Origin: Treponema sp.
Lineage (GTDB): Bacteria; Spirochaetota; Spirochaetia; Treponematales; Breznakiellaceae
NCBI GenBank assembly: GCA_031282065.1
Contig: JAITEL010000157.1
Coordinates: 1-38,458, forward strand
DNA length: 38,458 nucleotides
Reading direction: 5' to 3'
The position numbers and the translations under genes are program-made. Within the stretch, counting starts at the first letter, position 1; each line of letters begins with the position of its first letter. Positions 8,668 to 17,546 of the stretch are shown here, piece after piece. A model generated the notes under the pieces. That model had not been told where the DNA came from. It worked only from the letters and a program-made list of their open reading frames with translations, and did no database searches.

Positions 8668-10911
8668 TCATGCATGTCGTGCAAAGGGCGAAGCACTTTG
8701 GCTTTGCTTGTACAAACCTTCCTGTACTCTTCCCTTCTTTCCTTTGATTCCCATCTGCTCGCGAATTTCCGCGTATTCCTCAAGGATGTACTTTTCCGCC
8801 CATGCTTGGTCGGCGATTTTTTCCACACGACAGGCGGCGTACTTGTATTCTGGGGTGTTGCTCACCGGGTCCAGGGAGGCCTGGGTCAACTCGTTGCACG
8901 CACCTATCCACCACTGATAGGTCATATAGAGTGCACCTCGTTTTACACGTTCGGTAGGCAGGCAGCGCGTTATACAGTAACCGCGTTTGGAGATTACTTT
9001 GATCAGTTCGCCCTTATGGAGGCCGAGCGCCTGGCAATCCTCAATGCTCATCTGCGCCCAGCCGGGTTCATCCTCAAGGTTACGCAGCAGGCGGCAGTTG
9101 CCCGTCATTGTACGCACCGAGTAATGGCCGACCTCCCGCACGGTGGAAAATACCATGGGGTACTGGTCATTTTCGAGTTCTTTTGGCGGACGCCAGTCCG
9201 TTCCGTAGAACTTCGCCCTTCCGTCCGGGTGGGCAAACTTGCCGCCCTTATGGAGGTACGGCGTTCCCCTATCGGTCATGGCCTTGTCCCTGCACGGCCA
9301 TTGCACGCTGCCTAATTTTTCGATTTTCTCATAGGTAGCTCCGGCAAATCCCGGACACAGATCAATGAGCTCGCTCCAGATTTCCTCGGTATTGTTATAG
9401 TGCATGGGGTAGCCCATAGCCGTGGAAATGGCGCAGAGGATTTCCCAGTCGGTCTTCACATCGCCTTGGGGCTCAATGAGCTTGCGTATGCGCTGAAAAC
9501 CACGGTCACAGGAAGAATAGACCCCTTCATGCTCGCACCACCCCGTCGCGGGGAGGAGAACATCCGCGTGGCGACCGGTCTTGTTCATAAAAATATCCTG
9601 CATCACGACGAAATCGCATTTGTCCAGAGCTTCCCTCACCTCGGCAAGGTCGGGATCCGACTGTGCGGGGTCCTCTCCGAATATGTAGTAGGCGTGAATC
9701 CGTTTCGCCGGATCCTGTTCGTGCAGCACCCGGTGCGGCACATGGGTAATGGGACAGCCGATCTCCCCGGGCAGTTTTTCAACGCCCCAGGCCTTTTCAA
9801 ACTTTTCCCGTATGATCGGGTCGGTAACGCTCTGGTATCCGGGGAAACAGTTCGGCAGCGCGCCCATATCGCAGGCACCCTGCACATTGTTCTGTCCCCG
9901 CACCGGGCCTATACCCATAGAGGGTCCCCCGAAGTTGCCGGTCATAATGGCAAGGTTGGCAAGTCCCTTGACCACATCCACCGCCTGGGCAAACTGACAG
10001 ACTCCCATGCCGTAGAGTATCATAGAACAGCCTGAAGTCGCGTACATCCGGGCGGCCTTGCGTATGTCCTCTGCGGGAACCTGGGTTATTCCCTGCGCGT
10101 ATTCCGGTGTGTACTTTGCCACGATGGGCACGAGCTCGTCGAAACCGCTGGCGTGCTGATCAATAAATTCTTTATTGATCAGATTTTCATTGATGATGAC
10201 ATTGGCAATGGCATTCACCAGCGCGAGATTCGATCCGTTTTTGAGCTGAAGATGCATATCCGCAATGCGGGCGGTCTCAATCCTGCGGGGATCCACACAG
10301 ATGATCTTCGCCCCTTTTTCTTTGGCACGGACTATCCTGCGCGCAACAATAGGATGAGAATCCGCTCCGTTATAGCCAAAAATGAAGAGAAGTTTAGCGT
10401 CCTCGATTTCCGGGACACCCATGGACATTGCGCCTGAACCAAGCGAAAACTGTAGACCCGCTACAGAAGGCGCGTGTCATATACGTGCGCAGTGGTCAAC
10501 ATTATTCGTGCCAATACATGCACGCATGAATTTCTGCATGATGTAGTTGGCTTCGTTGCCCGCACCGCGCGCCGAACCCGTCCCCATAATGGCGTTGGGG
10601 CCGTACTTTTCCTTTATATCGCTCAGACGATGGGCCACATAGGAAATGGCCTCGTCCCATTCGACCTCTTCAAAGACGCTGCTCCTGCCGCCTTTGCGGA
10701 TCATCGGCTTTTTAAGACGCTTGGTAAGGATCTGCGGATCATTAAGGTAATCCCAGCCATACCAGCCCTTGAGACATAGCGTCCCCTCATTGGTGCGGCC
10801 GTTTGCCGGCGCGGCTTCCAGAATCTTGTTCTGTTCGGTGTCTACCGTGAACAGGATCTGACATCCCGCACCGCAATATGCACAGGTACTCTGAATCTTT
10901 TTTGTTGACAT
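8668..10911 (-). CDS. fdhF: Selenocysteine formate dehydrogenase H (FdhF)
   Basis: Molybdopterin formate dehydrogenase of 747 residues when UGA at 10477-10479 is read as selenocysteine (residue 145). The Sec context is VDHCARI-Sec-HAPSVAGL, matching E. coli FdhF Sec140-His141. The N-terminus carries the [4Fe-4S] ligands Cys10, Cys13, Cys17 and Cys46 and the conserved Lys48 of CLKG. Later parts include GANKEG-like cofactor segments (PVRGQNNVQGACDMG) and the C-terminal molydopterin-dinucleotide-binding domain. Without readthrough the product would stop at 144 residues and leave a 586-residue orphan. Start supported by GAAGGAG; a strong promoter and a terminator frame it as a single-gene unit. 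It oxidises formate or, in acetogenic treponemes, reduces CO2 with hydrogen in a hydrogenase complex; no hydrogenase gene is in the window. Odd: its termination codon is also UGA, followed at once by in-frame UAG. Confidence 0.96.
10450..10466 (-). promoter_or_regulatory. Bacterial SECIS hairpin
   Basis: On the mRNA, a perfect 6-bp stem CUGUAG/CUACAG encloses the loop CGGGU and begins 10 bases after the in-frame UGA. Distance, apical size and the GGU-containing loop match the bacterial SECIS element bound by SelB in fdhF of E. coli. Confidence 0.85.
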
Positions 10912-10935
10912 TATGCTCTACTCCTTCATAGGTGC

Positions 10936-10964
10936 ATAATAGCATACAAGGCCTGAGTCGTCAA
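10936..10964 (-). promoter_or_regulatory. Sigma70-type promoter of fdhF
   Basis: TTGACG (10964-10959), a 17-base spacer and TATTAT (10941-10936). The predicted start of transcription is near 10929, leaving a leader of about 18 bases that contains the Shine-Dalgarno GAAGGAG. The very short leader leaves no room for a long riboswitch such as the Moco motif. Confidence 0.8.
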
Positions 10965-11079
10965 GCGCAGCTTTGTTTAGAGGGTATATGAACAGTCAGG
11001 AGTGAGCGCCGAGCAGGAAACATACTGAAGGAGGAACGCATACCCCTTGCCCCGCCCTAATGCTGGGCGGCACCCTGAC

Positions 11080-11523
11080 CTAAGCCTGCGCGGTCAGGTG
11101 AAAGTCAGACTTCATTTCCCTGACCTCTTTCAGGATATGAATCGAACCTTTGGCCGAACTCATAGCGGCAATCTGCAGGAAGTAGTCTATACCCGCTGTC
11201 AGTCCTGCTGGCATAATCACCTTGAGTGTCCGCGGCTCGTTCACCGGGATGATCTGGGCCTTGAGCTCCTGGGCGTCTTGTACACTCTGGAAGAACACGC
11301 AGGTCTGGGCTTCATGCGCCGGGTCGCTTCCGATTTTAAGACCGTAGCCCCGGATCACCAGCACGTTCCCTATGGCCACTTCCTTTTCCAATGCCATAAA
11401 ATCCCGCTGGAATACCTCATAGCAGTTTATCCGCTCTCCCTTACAATCGTTGACTAGCTCCACCGTCGACGGCTTCTTGGCGAAGAAGATGGCTCCCCCT
11501 CCCAGAAAGGGTGCACCATACAA
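11080..11523 (-). pseudogene. Chimeric fragment: D12 adenine methylase joined to DUF4469
   Basis: An open 147-residue frame made of parts of two unrelated families. Residues 1-50 (APFLGGGAIFFAKKPSTVEL, then VNDCKGERINCYEVFQRDF) match the N-terminal motif-I region of D12-class DNA adenine methylases (consensus E-P-F-x-G-G-G-A). Residues from about 51 (GNVLVIRGYGLKIGSD, CVFFQSVQDAQ, MPAGLTAGIDYFLQIA) match the C-terminal Ig-like DUF4469 domain, of which a complete copy is at 34239-34988. The methylase catalytic DPPY motif and the DUF4469 protein's DNA-binding half are both absent. It reads as a deletion or recombination junction that happened to stay in frame. A Shine-Dalgarno is not evident, so expression is doubtful. 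Confidence 0.6.
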
Positions 11524-11982
11524 CCTATGAGGCCGGATAAGCCCCAGAATGGTTCAGGCAAGCGTCTGCTTGCCCCCGTACTACATACCTAGTGCTAGGC
11601 CGGGTGGAATCAGGGTCTCCCTGAAGGTGTTCGCTCACCTGTCCGGTACTTTCTATACCAGGTTTCTGCCCGTTATATTTTATAGACCCTGCGGGTTTTT
11701 GTCCGGCTTTTCCGGCATGAAACGGGCGGTTCAGCCTTTAGGATTCCCAAAATCTTCTCTGCCGCTTCTGGACGCTGTTCTTCTCTGAGCTGTCTTCCCC
11801 CCGCCTGAAGCACGAATTTTGGTTTCTATATCCCCTGATCCTTGAAAGATACAGGACTTGACCCTGTCGTGGAAGTTTGCTATATGTTGGTTTCAGCATG
11901 GTAATGAATACCGTTTCTGCGGGAAACGTTTCCGGTGTATCGTTTTTGAATACTCAATCATAATGCTTACGAGGAGAAGTAC
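11524..11982. other. Intergenic stretch without a gene
   Basis: About 460 bases with no supported gene on either strand. A short inverted repeat CAAGCGTCTGCTTG lies near 11559-11572. The last 15 bases carry the Shine-Dalgarno of the FmdE-family gene. No clear promoter hexamers could be chosen. Confidence 0.5.
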
Positions 11983-12525
11983 ATGGACTCAGTGGAAAGA
12001 GAGCGGGAACTTTGGGAGCGGGCGGTGGCCTTCCACGGGCATAGCTGCCCGGGCTTGACCATAGGGTACAAGGCAGCGCTTTATGCACGGGACGTGCTTG
12101 ACCTGCACTTTTCCAAGGACGAGGAAGTGGTGTGCGTAACGGAAACCGACGCCTGCGGGGTTGACGCAATCTCCGTCGTGCTGGGCTGCAGCCTTGGAAA
12201 GGGCAATCTCCTGTTCCGGTTACGGGGAAAACAGGCCTTCTCTTTTTTCAACAGGAAAACGGGAAAAGGCGTCCGCCTGGTCATGCGGGATATGCCGAAG
12301 CAGGGTAAGACCCGGGAAGAGGTGCAGCAAGCAATGATGAACACCCCCCAGGCTCAGCTCTTCGACCGGAAGGAGCCTTCCTTTGAACTCCCCGAAGAGG
12401 CGAGGATTTTCCCTTCCCTTGTGTGCGAAAGCTGTGGAGAGAAAACCGCGGAACCCTATATTCGTCTGCAAGAAGGTAAAAAGGTCTGTCTCGACTGTTT
12501 CTCCTCATACAGCCGCTTCATGTAA
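11983..12525 (+). CDS. FmdE-family protein with C-terminal zinc ribbon
   Basis: A 180-residue protein of the FmdE family (named after subunit E of molybdenum formylmethanofuran dehydrogenase). The signature FHGHSCPGLTIGYKAA is at about residues 17-32, followed by ETDACGVDAISVVLGC and SLGKGNLLF; the Cys and His of these motifs are conserved in the family. The C-terminus is a zinc ribbon with CESCGE and CLDC (about 147-172). The start follows GAGGAG by 6 bases. In bacteria such proteins are often found with molybdenum or tungsten enzymes and are thought to act in metal or cofactor handling. The nearby fdhF makes a role in formate dehydrogenase maturation plausible, but that is inference, as the two genes are divergent and about 1 kb apart. 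Confidence 0.88.
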   Translation: MDSVERERELWERAVAFHGHSCPGLTIGYKAALYARDVLDLHFSKDEEVVCVTETDACGVDAISVVLGCSLGKGNLLFRLRGKQAFSFFNRKTGKGVRLVMRDMPKQGKTREEVQQAMMNTPQAQLFDRKEPSFELPEEARIFPSLVCESCGEKTAEPYIRLQEGKKVCLDCFSSYSRFM

Positions 12526-12675
12526 ACGGCCTGCACCCGAAAAGGAGCAAACCCCTACCCGCTGCCTAAGCCGGGTTCGGGACTCCCCCTCAATGGCCGT
12601 CCTGGAGTGAAACCATGCCACATAATATTTCTTTTATTTAAAAGATAGCATACTATGATGAAGGGAGTGTTAAAA

Positions 12676-14187
12676 ATGGGTAATACAGAGAGCGGCCGGC
12701 AGGCTGTGCAGGTAAGCAGTGCTTCTGAGAGGGGAGCCGCAGCAGCGGATATAGGGCTTATAGGCCTTGCGGTGATGGGGGAAAACCTGGTGCTTAATAT
12801 GGAAAGCAAGGGCCTCATGGTAGCGGTGTTTAATAGAACCGGGGCAAAGGTGGATAGTTTCATCCGGGGCCGTGGGGCGGGTAAAAAGATCCTAGGCCAT
12901 AAGGATCTTGCCTCTTTTGCCCGGGCCCTCAAGCGGCCCCGGAAGGTCATGATCATGGTCAAGGCCGGAGCAGCCGTGGATGAAACCATTGAGCACCTGC
13001 TGAAGGTCATGGAAAAGGGGGACCTCATCATAGACGGGGGCAATTCCAATTACCAGGATACCATCCGGCGTACCGCCTATGTGGAATCGAAAGGACTGTG
13101 GTACATCGGTACCGGCGTGTCCGGGGGCGAAGAAGGGGCCCTTACAGGGCCATCCCTTATGCCCGGAGGCTCCCCTGCGGCCTGGCCTCTGGTAAAGCCC
13201 ATCTTGCAGGCAATCGCCGCCAAGGTTGAAGGGGATGTTCCCTGCTGTGACTGGGTGGGCGAGAACGGGGCGGGGCATTTCGTCAAAATGGTCCACAACG
13301 GCATCGAATACGGCGATATGCAGCTTATCTGCGAGACCTACGATATATTGAAGCAGGTCCTGGGCCTTTCCTACGATGCTATGGGGGATGTCTTTGAGGC
13401 ATGGAATCAGGGGGACTTGAACAGTTACCTCATCGGGATCACCCGGGATATTCTGCGCTTCAAAGATACCGACGGAGAGCCTCTGGCCGAGAAGATCCTG
13501 GATACCGCGGGGCAGAAGGGGACTGGTAAGTGGACGGGGATAGCGGCCCTGGAACTGGGGGTTCCCCTGACCTTGATAGGGGAAGCGGTGTGGAGCCGCT
13601 GTCTTTCTGCCGCCAAACAGGAACGGGTCCGCGCGGCTCAGATCTTCTCCGGCCCGAAGATCACCAAACCGGCGGAGGGGGAGGCCTTTATCCAGGATGT
13701 GGAGAAAGCCCTCTATGCAGCAAAGGTGGTCTCCTATGCCCAGGGCTACCTCCTCATGAGGGAAGCGGCGAAGGAATACCACTGGAACCTTAACTACGGC
13801 GGTATTGCCCTTATGTGGCGGGGAGGCTGCATCATCCGGTCCGTGTTCCTGGGGAAGATCAAGGAGGCCTTTGACAAGCAGCCGGACCTGGAGAACCTGC
13901 TTTTGGATCCCTTCTTCACCGCTATCCTGGAAAAGGCCCAAGCCTCGTGGCGCCGGGTAGTGGGTGTGGCCGTGGAGAGGGGCATCCCGGTTCCGGCACT
14001 CTCCAGCGGCCTGGCCTACTTTGACGCATACCGCAGCGACCGGCTGCCGGCTAACCTGCTCCAGGCGCAGCGGGATTACTTTGGGGCCCATACCTATGAA
14101 CGGGTAGACCGGCCTGGAGGTACATTTTTCCATACCAACTGGACCGGTCATGGAGCGGCTACCCGCGCATCCACCTATACGGTCTAG
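12676..14187 (+). CDS. gnd: 6-phosphogluconate dehydrogenase, decarboxylating
   Basis: Oxidative pentose-phosphate enzyme converting 6-phosphogluconate and NADP+ to ribulose 5-phosphate, CO2 and NADPH in the cytoplasm. The N-terminal Rossmann motif GLIGLAVMGENLVLNM, the substrate loop GGNSNYQDT, GVSGGEEGA and the catalytic HNGIEYGDMQ are all present, and the C-terminus keeps RDYFGAHTYERVD. I chose the start at 12676 because AAGGGAG lies just upstream of it; frames starting at 12655 would place this signal inside the gene. That gives 503 residues, a little longer than the usual 470-480, because of an Ala/Ser-rich N-terminal extension of about 25 residues. The KDG-kinase-like gene follows after 30 bases, so the pair is likely an operon. 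Confidence 0.96.
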   Translation: MGNTESGRQAVQVSSASERGAAAADIGLIGLAVMGENLVLNMESKGLMVAVFNRTGAKVDSFIRGRGAGKKILGHKDLASFARALKRPRKVMIMVKAGAAVDETIEHLLKVMEKGDLIIDGGNSNYQDTIRRTAYVESKGLWYIGTGVSGGEEGALTGPSLMPGGSPAAWPLVKPILQAIAAKVEGDVPCCDWVGENGAGHFVKMVHNGIEYGDMQLICETYDILKQVLGLSYDAMGDVFEAWNQGDLNSYLIGITRDILRFKDTDGEPLAEKILDTAGQKGTGKWTGIAALELGVPLTLIGEAVWSRCLSAAKQERVRAAQIFSGPKITKPAEGEAFIQDVEKALYAAKVVSYAQGYLLMREAAKEYHWNLNYGGIALMWRGGCIIRSVFLGKIKEAFDKQPDLENLLLDPFFTAILEKAQASWRRVVGVAVERGIPVPALSSGLAYFDAYRSDRLPANLLQAQRDYFGAHTYERVDRPGGTFFHTNWTGHGAATRASTYTV

Positions 14188-14217
14188 GATGGCTATGCTA
14201 TTTTTGGAGGTATTATT

Positions 14218-15360
14218 ATGACATCCTTATCCATTCCTGCTGCGGCAGGAGCACGGCATGATCTCTTGGCTCTGGGAGCCTTGGTTACCCGCTTAGATCC
14301 GGGGATCATTCCTTTTTCCGAAGCGAGCGCCTATACGCTCCATGTTTCCGGAGGGGAGTACAATGTGGCAAGCAATTTGTCCACCTGTTTCGGTTTACGG
14401 ACCGCGCTTGCCAGCGCTATGGTGGACTATCCCCTGGGGAAACGGATCGAATATGCGGTACGAAAGGCCGGGGTACACCCCTATTTCCAGCGCTTTGCCT
14501 TTGATGGGGTCCGGGGCCCGAACATGGCCATTGTGTGGAGCGACCGGGGCCAGGGCCTACGCGCGCCGGTGGTATTTTACAACCGGTCTAACGAGGCTGC
14601 GGGGCGGCTCAAACCGGGGAGTTTTGACTGGAACCGTATCTTTGCTCCTGAAAAGGCAAGCCCCCCGGTTCGCTGGTTCCATTCGGGGGGGATCTTCTCG
14701 GCCCTCTCCCCAAGCACCCCGCAGCTGGTCATTGAGGCCATGGAAGCGGCTAAAAAGGCAGGGGCGGTGGTTTCTTTTGATCTCAACTACCGGGCAAAAC
14801 TCTGGGCCGTGGCTGCCGCAGAACAGGGGCTTAGCCCGGAACAGGCCAGCCAAGGAGCGGCGCAGATCCTGCGTAACATCGTAAGCCATGTGGATGTCCT
14901 TGTGGGGAACGAAGAGGATCTCCAGAAGGGCCTGGGGCTTACCGGGCCGGAAGTGGACTCCCGCGCAGCACAGGCAGCGGGCAAACTGGATCCGGGAGCC
15001 TTCTTAGGCATGATAGAAAAGACGGTCAGGGATTTTCCCAACATCAAGGCAGTGGCCACCACCCTGCGGGAAGTCCATTCTACCAACCGGCATTCCTGGA
15101 GCGCGGTCTTGTGGCTTGAGGGTAAGAGCTATCTGGCTCCGACCTGTGAACTGGATGTGTATGACCGGGTAGGCGGGGGGGACGGCTTTGCCTCAGGACT
15201 CTTCTATGGGCTCCTTGCCGGCAAAAGCCCTGAAGAAGCCTTACGCCTGGGCTGGGCCCACGGCGCCTTACTTACCACCACTCCGGGAGACACCTCTATG
15301 GTGAGCCTGGATCAGGTAGAAGCCTTTGCCCAAGGCGGCTCTGCCCGTATTCAGCGCTAG
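14218..15360 (+). CDS. PfkB-family sugar kinase, likely 2-dehydro-3-deoxygluconokinase
   Basis: A 380-residue ribokinase-fold (PfkB) kinase. GGEYNVASNLS near residue 45 fits the KDG-kinase form of the first PfkB signature, SFDLNYRAKLW the central strand, and DRVGGGDGFASGLFYG the second signature with the catalytic Asp of GGGD. Closest by recall to KdgK, which phosphorylates 2-keto-3-deoxygluconate in the Entner-Doudoroff or uronate routes. Start supported by GGAGG. It follows gnd by 30 bases on the same strand; the pairing suggests joint use of sugar acids. Substrate is not proven by motif, since PfkB kinases differ subtly. Confidence 0.85.
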   Translation: MTSLSIPAAAGARHDLLALGALVTRLDPGIIPFSEASAYTLHVSGGEYNVASNLSTCFGLRTALASAMVDYPLGKRIEYAVRKAGVHPYFQRFAFDGVRGPNMAIVWSDRGQGLRAPVVFYNRSNEAAGRLKPGSFDWNRIFAPEKASPPVRWFHSGGIFSALSPSTPQLVIEAMEAAKKAGAVVSFDLNYRAKLWAVAAAEQGLSPEQASQGAAQILRNIVSHVDVLVGNEEDLQKGLGLTGPEVDSRAAQAAGKLDPGAFLGMIEKTVRDFPNIKAVATTLREVHSTNRHSWSAVLWLEGKSYLAPTCELDVYDRVGGGDGFASGLFYGLLAGKSPEEALRLGWAHGALLTTTPGDTSMVSLDQVEAFAQGGSARIQR

Positions 15361-15377
15361 GCTTAAGGTCGTGCCTG

Positions 15378-15478
15378 CGTCGTGCCGCGACGTAAGGCAG
15401 CGTCGTGCCGCGATGTAAGGCAGCGTCGTGATGCAACGCAGGGCAGCGTCGTGATGCGACGTAAGGCAGCGTCCTGAT
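15378..15478. repeat. 23-bp tandem repeat cluster, copy A
   Basis: Four imperfect 23-bp units begin at 15378, 15401, 15424 and 15447, with a partial fifth from 15470. Each unit opens with CGTCGTG, has CGACG or a variant about ten bases on, and ends in AAGGCAG or AGGGCAG. The CGTCG...CGACG part is palindromic, so each unit can form a small hairpin. A related cluster is at 34151-34232. It lies between kdgK-like stop and a bidirectional terminator. Confidence 0.9.
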
Positions 15479-15480
15479 AC

Positions 15481-15511
15481 AAAAGAGGGGGCCTTCTTGG
15501 GGCCCCCTTTT
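15481..15511. terminator. Bidirectional terminator between convergent genes
   Basis: GGGGGCC (15487-15493) pairs with GGCCCCC (15501-15507). A T run follows on the plus strand (15508-15511) and an A-rich run (15481-15484) gives T on the minus strand, so it can end both the kinase transcript and the UroD-like transcript. Confidence 0.85.
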
Positions 15512-15524
15512 CCTTGGATGTTCC

Positions 15525-16586
15525 TTATTTTGATAAGATATGATGGAGCTTTTCACCGAGGGCTATGGCTTCTTCCCTCGTGGGGGTGGAAGTCTGAATG
15601 AACAGGCCCCTGCGGCCAAAAAAATCAAGGAGCTGTTTTGAATAGTCCGCCAAATCCGCCTGGGCGTCGCCGAGGTGATCCCAGTAATTATGGCGCAAAC
15701 ACAAGACCGTTTTCCCTGCTGCAGCATCCCGAATCTTTTCCCAGTCCGGCACCTGGGGGATCGTAAAATCAAGGCCCCGCAGGCCCGGGGTTTCCATCAT
15801 GGCTCCCACCACGTTCTGCACATTGCCGCAGGAGTGGATTACTATGCCCCCGGCCGCCTCGGAAATCTTGGCATTGTAGGCCACACCGAATTCCCGGTAC
15901 AGCTTGGGCGATAAGAGGGCCGCCGTATCATCGCTGACACGCACCCCTACTTCACGGGGGATGTGCCATACCTCATGGCTTATGCTGTAAAAGTTCGTGA
16001 TCCGCTTAAACTGTTCCTTGATATAGAGAATGGTCGCTTCAGTTACCTTCTCCAAAAGGGCATGGACTTCCTCAGGATAGGTCAGGGTTGCTTCAATAAA
16101 AGAGGTATAATCCCAGATGAGGGAAGCCGTTACCAGGGGGGAGGGAACATTAACCACCCGCAGGGGGATTGAAGAGTGGCTCTGGAGGTAGTCCAGGCGT
16201 TTCCAGGCATCCTGGTACACCGGGTTGTTCAGGGGATCCGGTATTTCCAGGGTATACACATCCTCTACATTCTCCTCCCGGATGAGGGGCGTTATCCAGG
16301 GGTCTGCCTCGTCATTCACCTTGTACTCGCAGCCAAAGGCCGCAGCCACAATGCCTATGCCCTTGTTGGGCTTTATGTTGGGAAAGCCGTAATCGTAGAC
16401 CCCCTCCCGTTTTGCGGCAAAATCCTCGGCCCAGCGTATTTCCGCATCATCATCGTGAAAGAAGTCTTTGGTTGCCCCATGAAAGGGGCCCACCTCAATG
16501 ATAAAAGGAACCTCCTCCAGGTCTTCCAGCCGCCAGTTTGCGGCGATCCGTTTTTTCTTGGTTTCTATATCCAGTATTTCGCTCAT
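15525..16586 (-). CDS. Uroporphyrinogen decarboxylase-like methyltransferase (MtaA/CmuA type)
   Basis: A 353-residue protein of the UroD/MtaA/CmuA superfamily. HSCGNV (plus strand position near 15835) is the zinc-binding His-x-Cys motif of the methyltransferase branch, and the C-terminal segment GLFIQTSTPTREEAIALG fits the fold. No haem genes are nearby and the UroD N-terminal signature is lacking, so a corrinoid or other methyl transfer is more likely than haem synthesis. I place the start at 16586 because AAGGAG lies 7 bases before that ATG; an upstream in-frame ATG at 16658 would add 24 residues without a ribosome site. It is convergent with the kinase gene. The methyl donor is unknown; no corrinoid protein gene is adjacent. 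Confidence 0.82.
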   Translation of the reverse strand: MSEILDIETKKKRIAANWRLEDLEEVPFIIEVGPFHGATKDFFHDDDAEIRWAEDFAAKREGVYDYGFPNIKPNKGIGIVAAAFGCEYKVNDEADPWITPLIREENVEDVYTLEIPDPLNNPVYQDAWKRLDYLQSHSSIPLRVVNVPSPLVTASLIWDYTSFIEATLTYPEEVHALLEKVTEATILYIKEQFKRITNFYSISHEVWHIPREVGVRVSDDTAALLSPKLYREFGVAYNAKISEAAGGIVIHSCGNVQNVVGAMMETPGLRGLDFTIPQVPDWEKIRDAAAGKTVLCLRHNYWDHLGDAQADLADYSKQLLDFFGRRGLFIQTSTPTREEAIALGEKLHHILSK

Positions 16587-16763
16587 GTAATCTCCTTTTC
16601 CCCTTTTTCTCAGCTTGCTCGCTTTCTTATTATTGAGGCTTATGAAAGGATATGTCAAGATAAAGCCGAAAAGGACGCCTTTACGCCCCGGGAGCTTTTC
16701 ATGGCCGCGCTGGAACGGTACGAACAGGGGAGGCCCCCCAGCCGCGGGACGTTTTCTATAGGT

Positions 16764-17546
16764 TTATTCGGGGACTCCATCTGCCGGTTTTGAAAGCAAT
16801 TCCATGATACGAAAGATAGTTGAGGGGGTGTTACTGCTTATAAACTGTTCCCGCTCTGGGGCAGGGAGATATTCAGCCAAACGGGCAAGATAGCGCAACA
16901 TATCCACTATGCCGGATAGGGTAACTGACCCATCCCAGGCAGGTTCCGGTAGCGGAGCTTCAGGCTTTTTTTCGTGTTTTTTGAGCATCTGCCGCGCGGC
17001 TTCCTGCTCTGCCAAAACCTGCTTTATCGTGTTCCGAATCTCAGGGTTACGGGGATTAAACTTGAGGTTAGCGCTTAATACCTCCAGGGCATTAGCATAC
17101 CGGCCCTGTTTGCACAGGACCATCCCCAGCTTGTTCGCCGCTTGAGCCCAGCCGGGTCTGCAACGCAGAGCCTCCCCGTATTCAGCGCGGGCATGGCTAA
17201 GGCGCCCCTGAGCTGCTAAGAGCCCCCCATAGTTGTAGTGCAGCACCGCATTATCCGGCTCCAAGGCTAAGCCCCGGCGGAATAGGACCTGCCCCCGGGC
17301 ATATTTCTGTAAAGCCCCACAGATGATTCCCAGCCCGTTATAGGCCGCTACCGCGTGAGGGTCCCTGGTAAGTATGGCGGTAAAGGTTTCCAGGGCTTTC
17401 TGGAACTTCCCTTGGCGGAGGAAACCGTGAGCCGTAGTAAGGAGGCTCTGGATGGACTGGTGATGGCTTATATTCCTGGGGGCTCTCCATTCCTCCTTGC
17501 CGGTGAATGCCGCTTCCGGGCTTAGCTGCTCCCTGGGCTCCATCAT
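16764..17546 (-). CDS. TPR-repeat protein
   Basis: A 260-residue protein with about four tetratricopeptide repeats between residues 35 and 175 (AHGFLRQGKFQKALETF, AAYNGLGIICGALQKYARG, LHYNYGGLLAAQGRLSHA, NKLGMVLCKQGRYANALEV). A charged linker and a helical C-terminus follow. There is no signal peptide, so it is probably cytoplasmic. Its ATG overlaps the TGA of the upstream exported LamG/FN3 gene (ATGA), so the two are translationally coupled. TPRs are protein-binding scaffolds; a partner role for the exported protein is inference. Confidence 0.85.
   Translation of the reverse strand: MMEPREQLSPEAAFTGKEEWRAPRNISHHQSIQSLLTTAHGFLRQGKFQKALETFTAILTRDPHAVAAYNGLGIICGALQKYARGQVLFRRGLALEPDNAVLHYNYGGLLAAQGRLSHARAEYGEALRCRPGWAQAANKLGMVLCKQGRYANALEVLSANLKFNPRNPEIRNTIKQVLAEQEAARQMLKKHEKKPEAPLPEPAWDGSVTLSGIVDMLRYLARLAEYLPAPEREQFISSNTPSTIFRIMELLSKPADGVPE

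Noticed and set aside
12892-14151. A 419-codon open frame antisense to gnd
   Set aside because: It mirrors the gnd codons on the other strand, has no family motif, and gnd is certain; long antisense frames are common in GC-rich genes.
15378-15478. CRISPR array
   Set aside because: The 23-bp units are directly adjacent with no spacers, so this is a tandem repeat and not a CRISPR array.
16176-16793. 205-codon plus-strand frame opposite the UroD-like gene
   Set aside because: Mostly a shadow of the UroD-like gene; the last part (ELFMAALERYEQGRPPSR) looks vaguely protein-like but has no own start or match.
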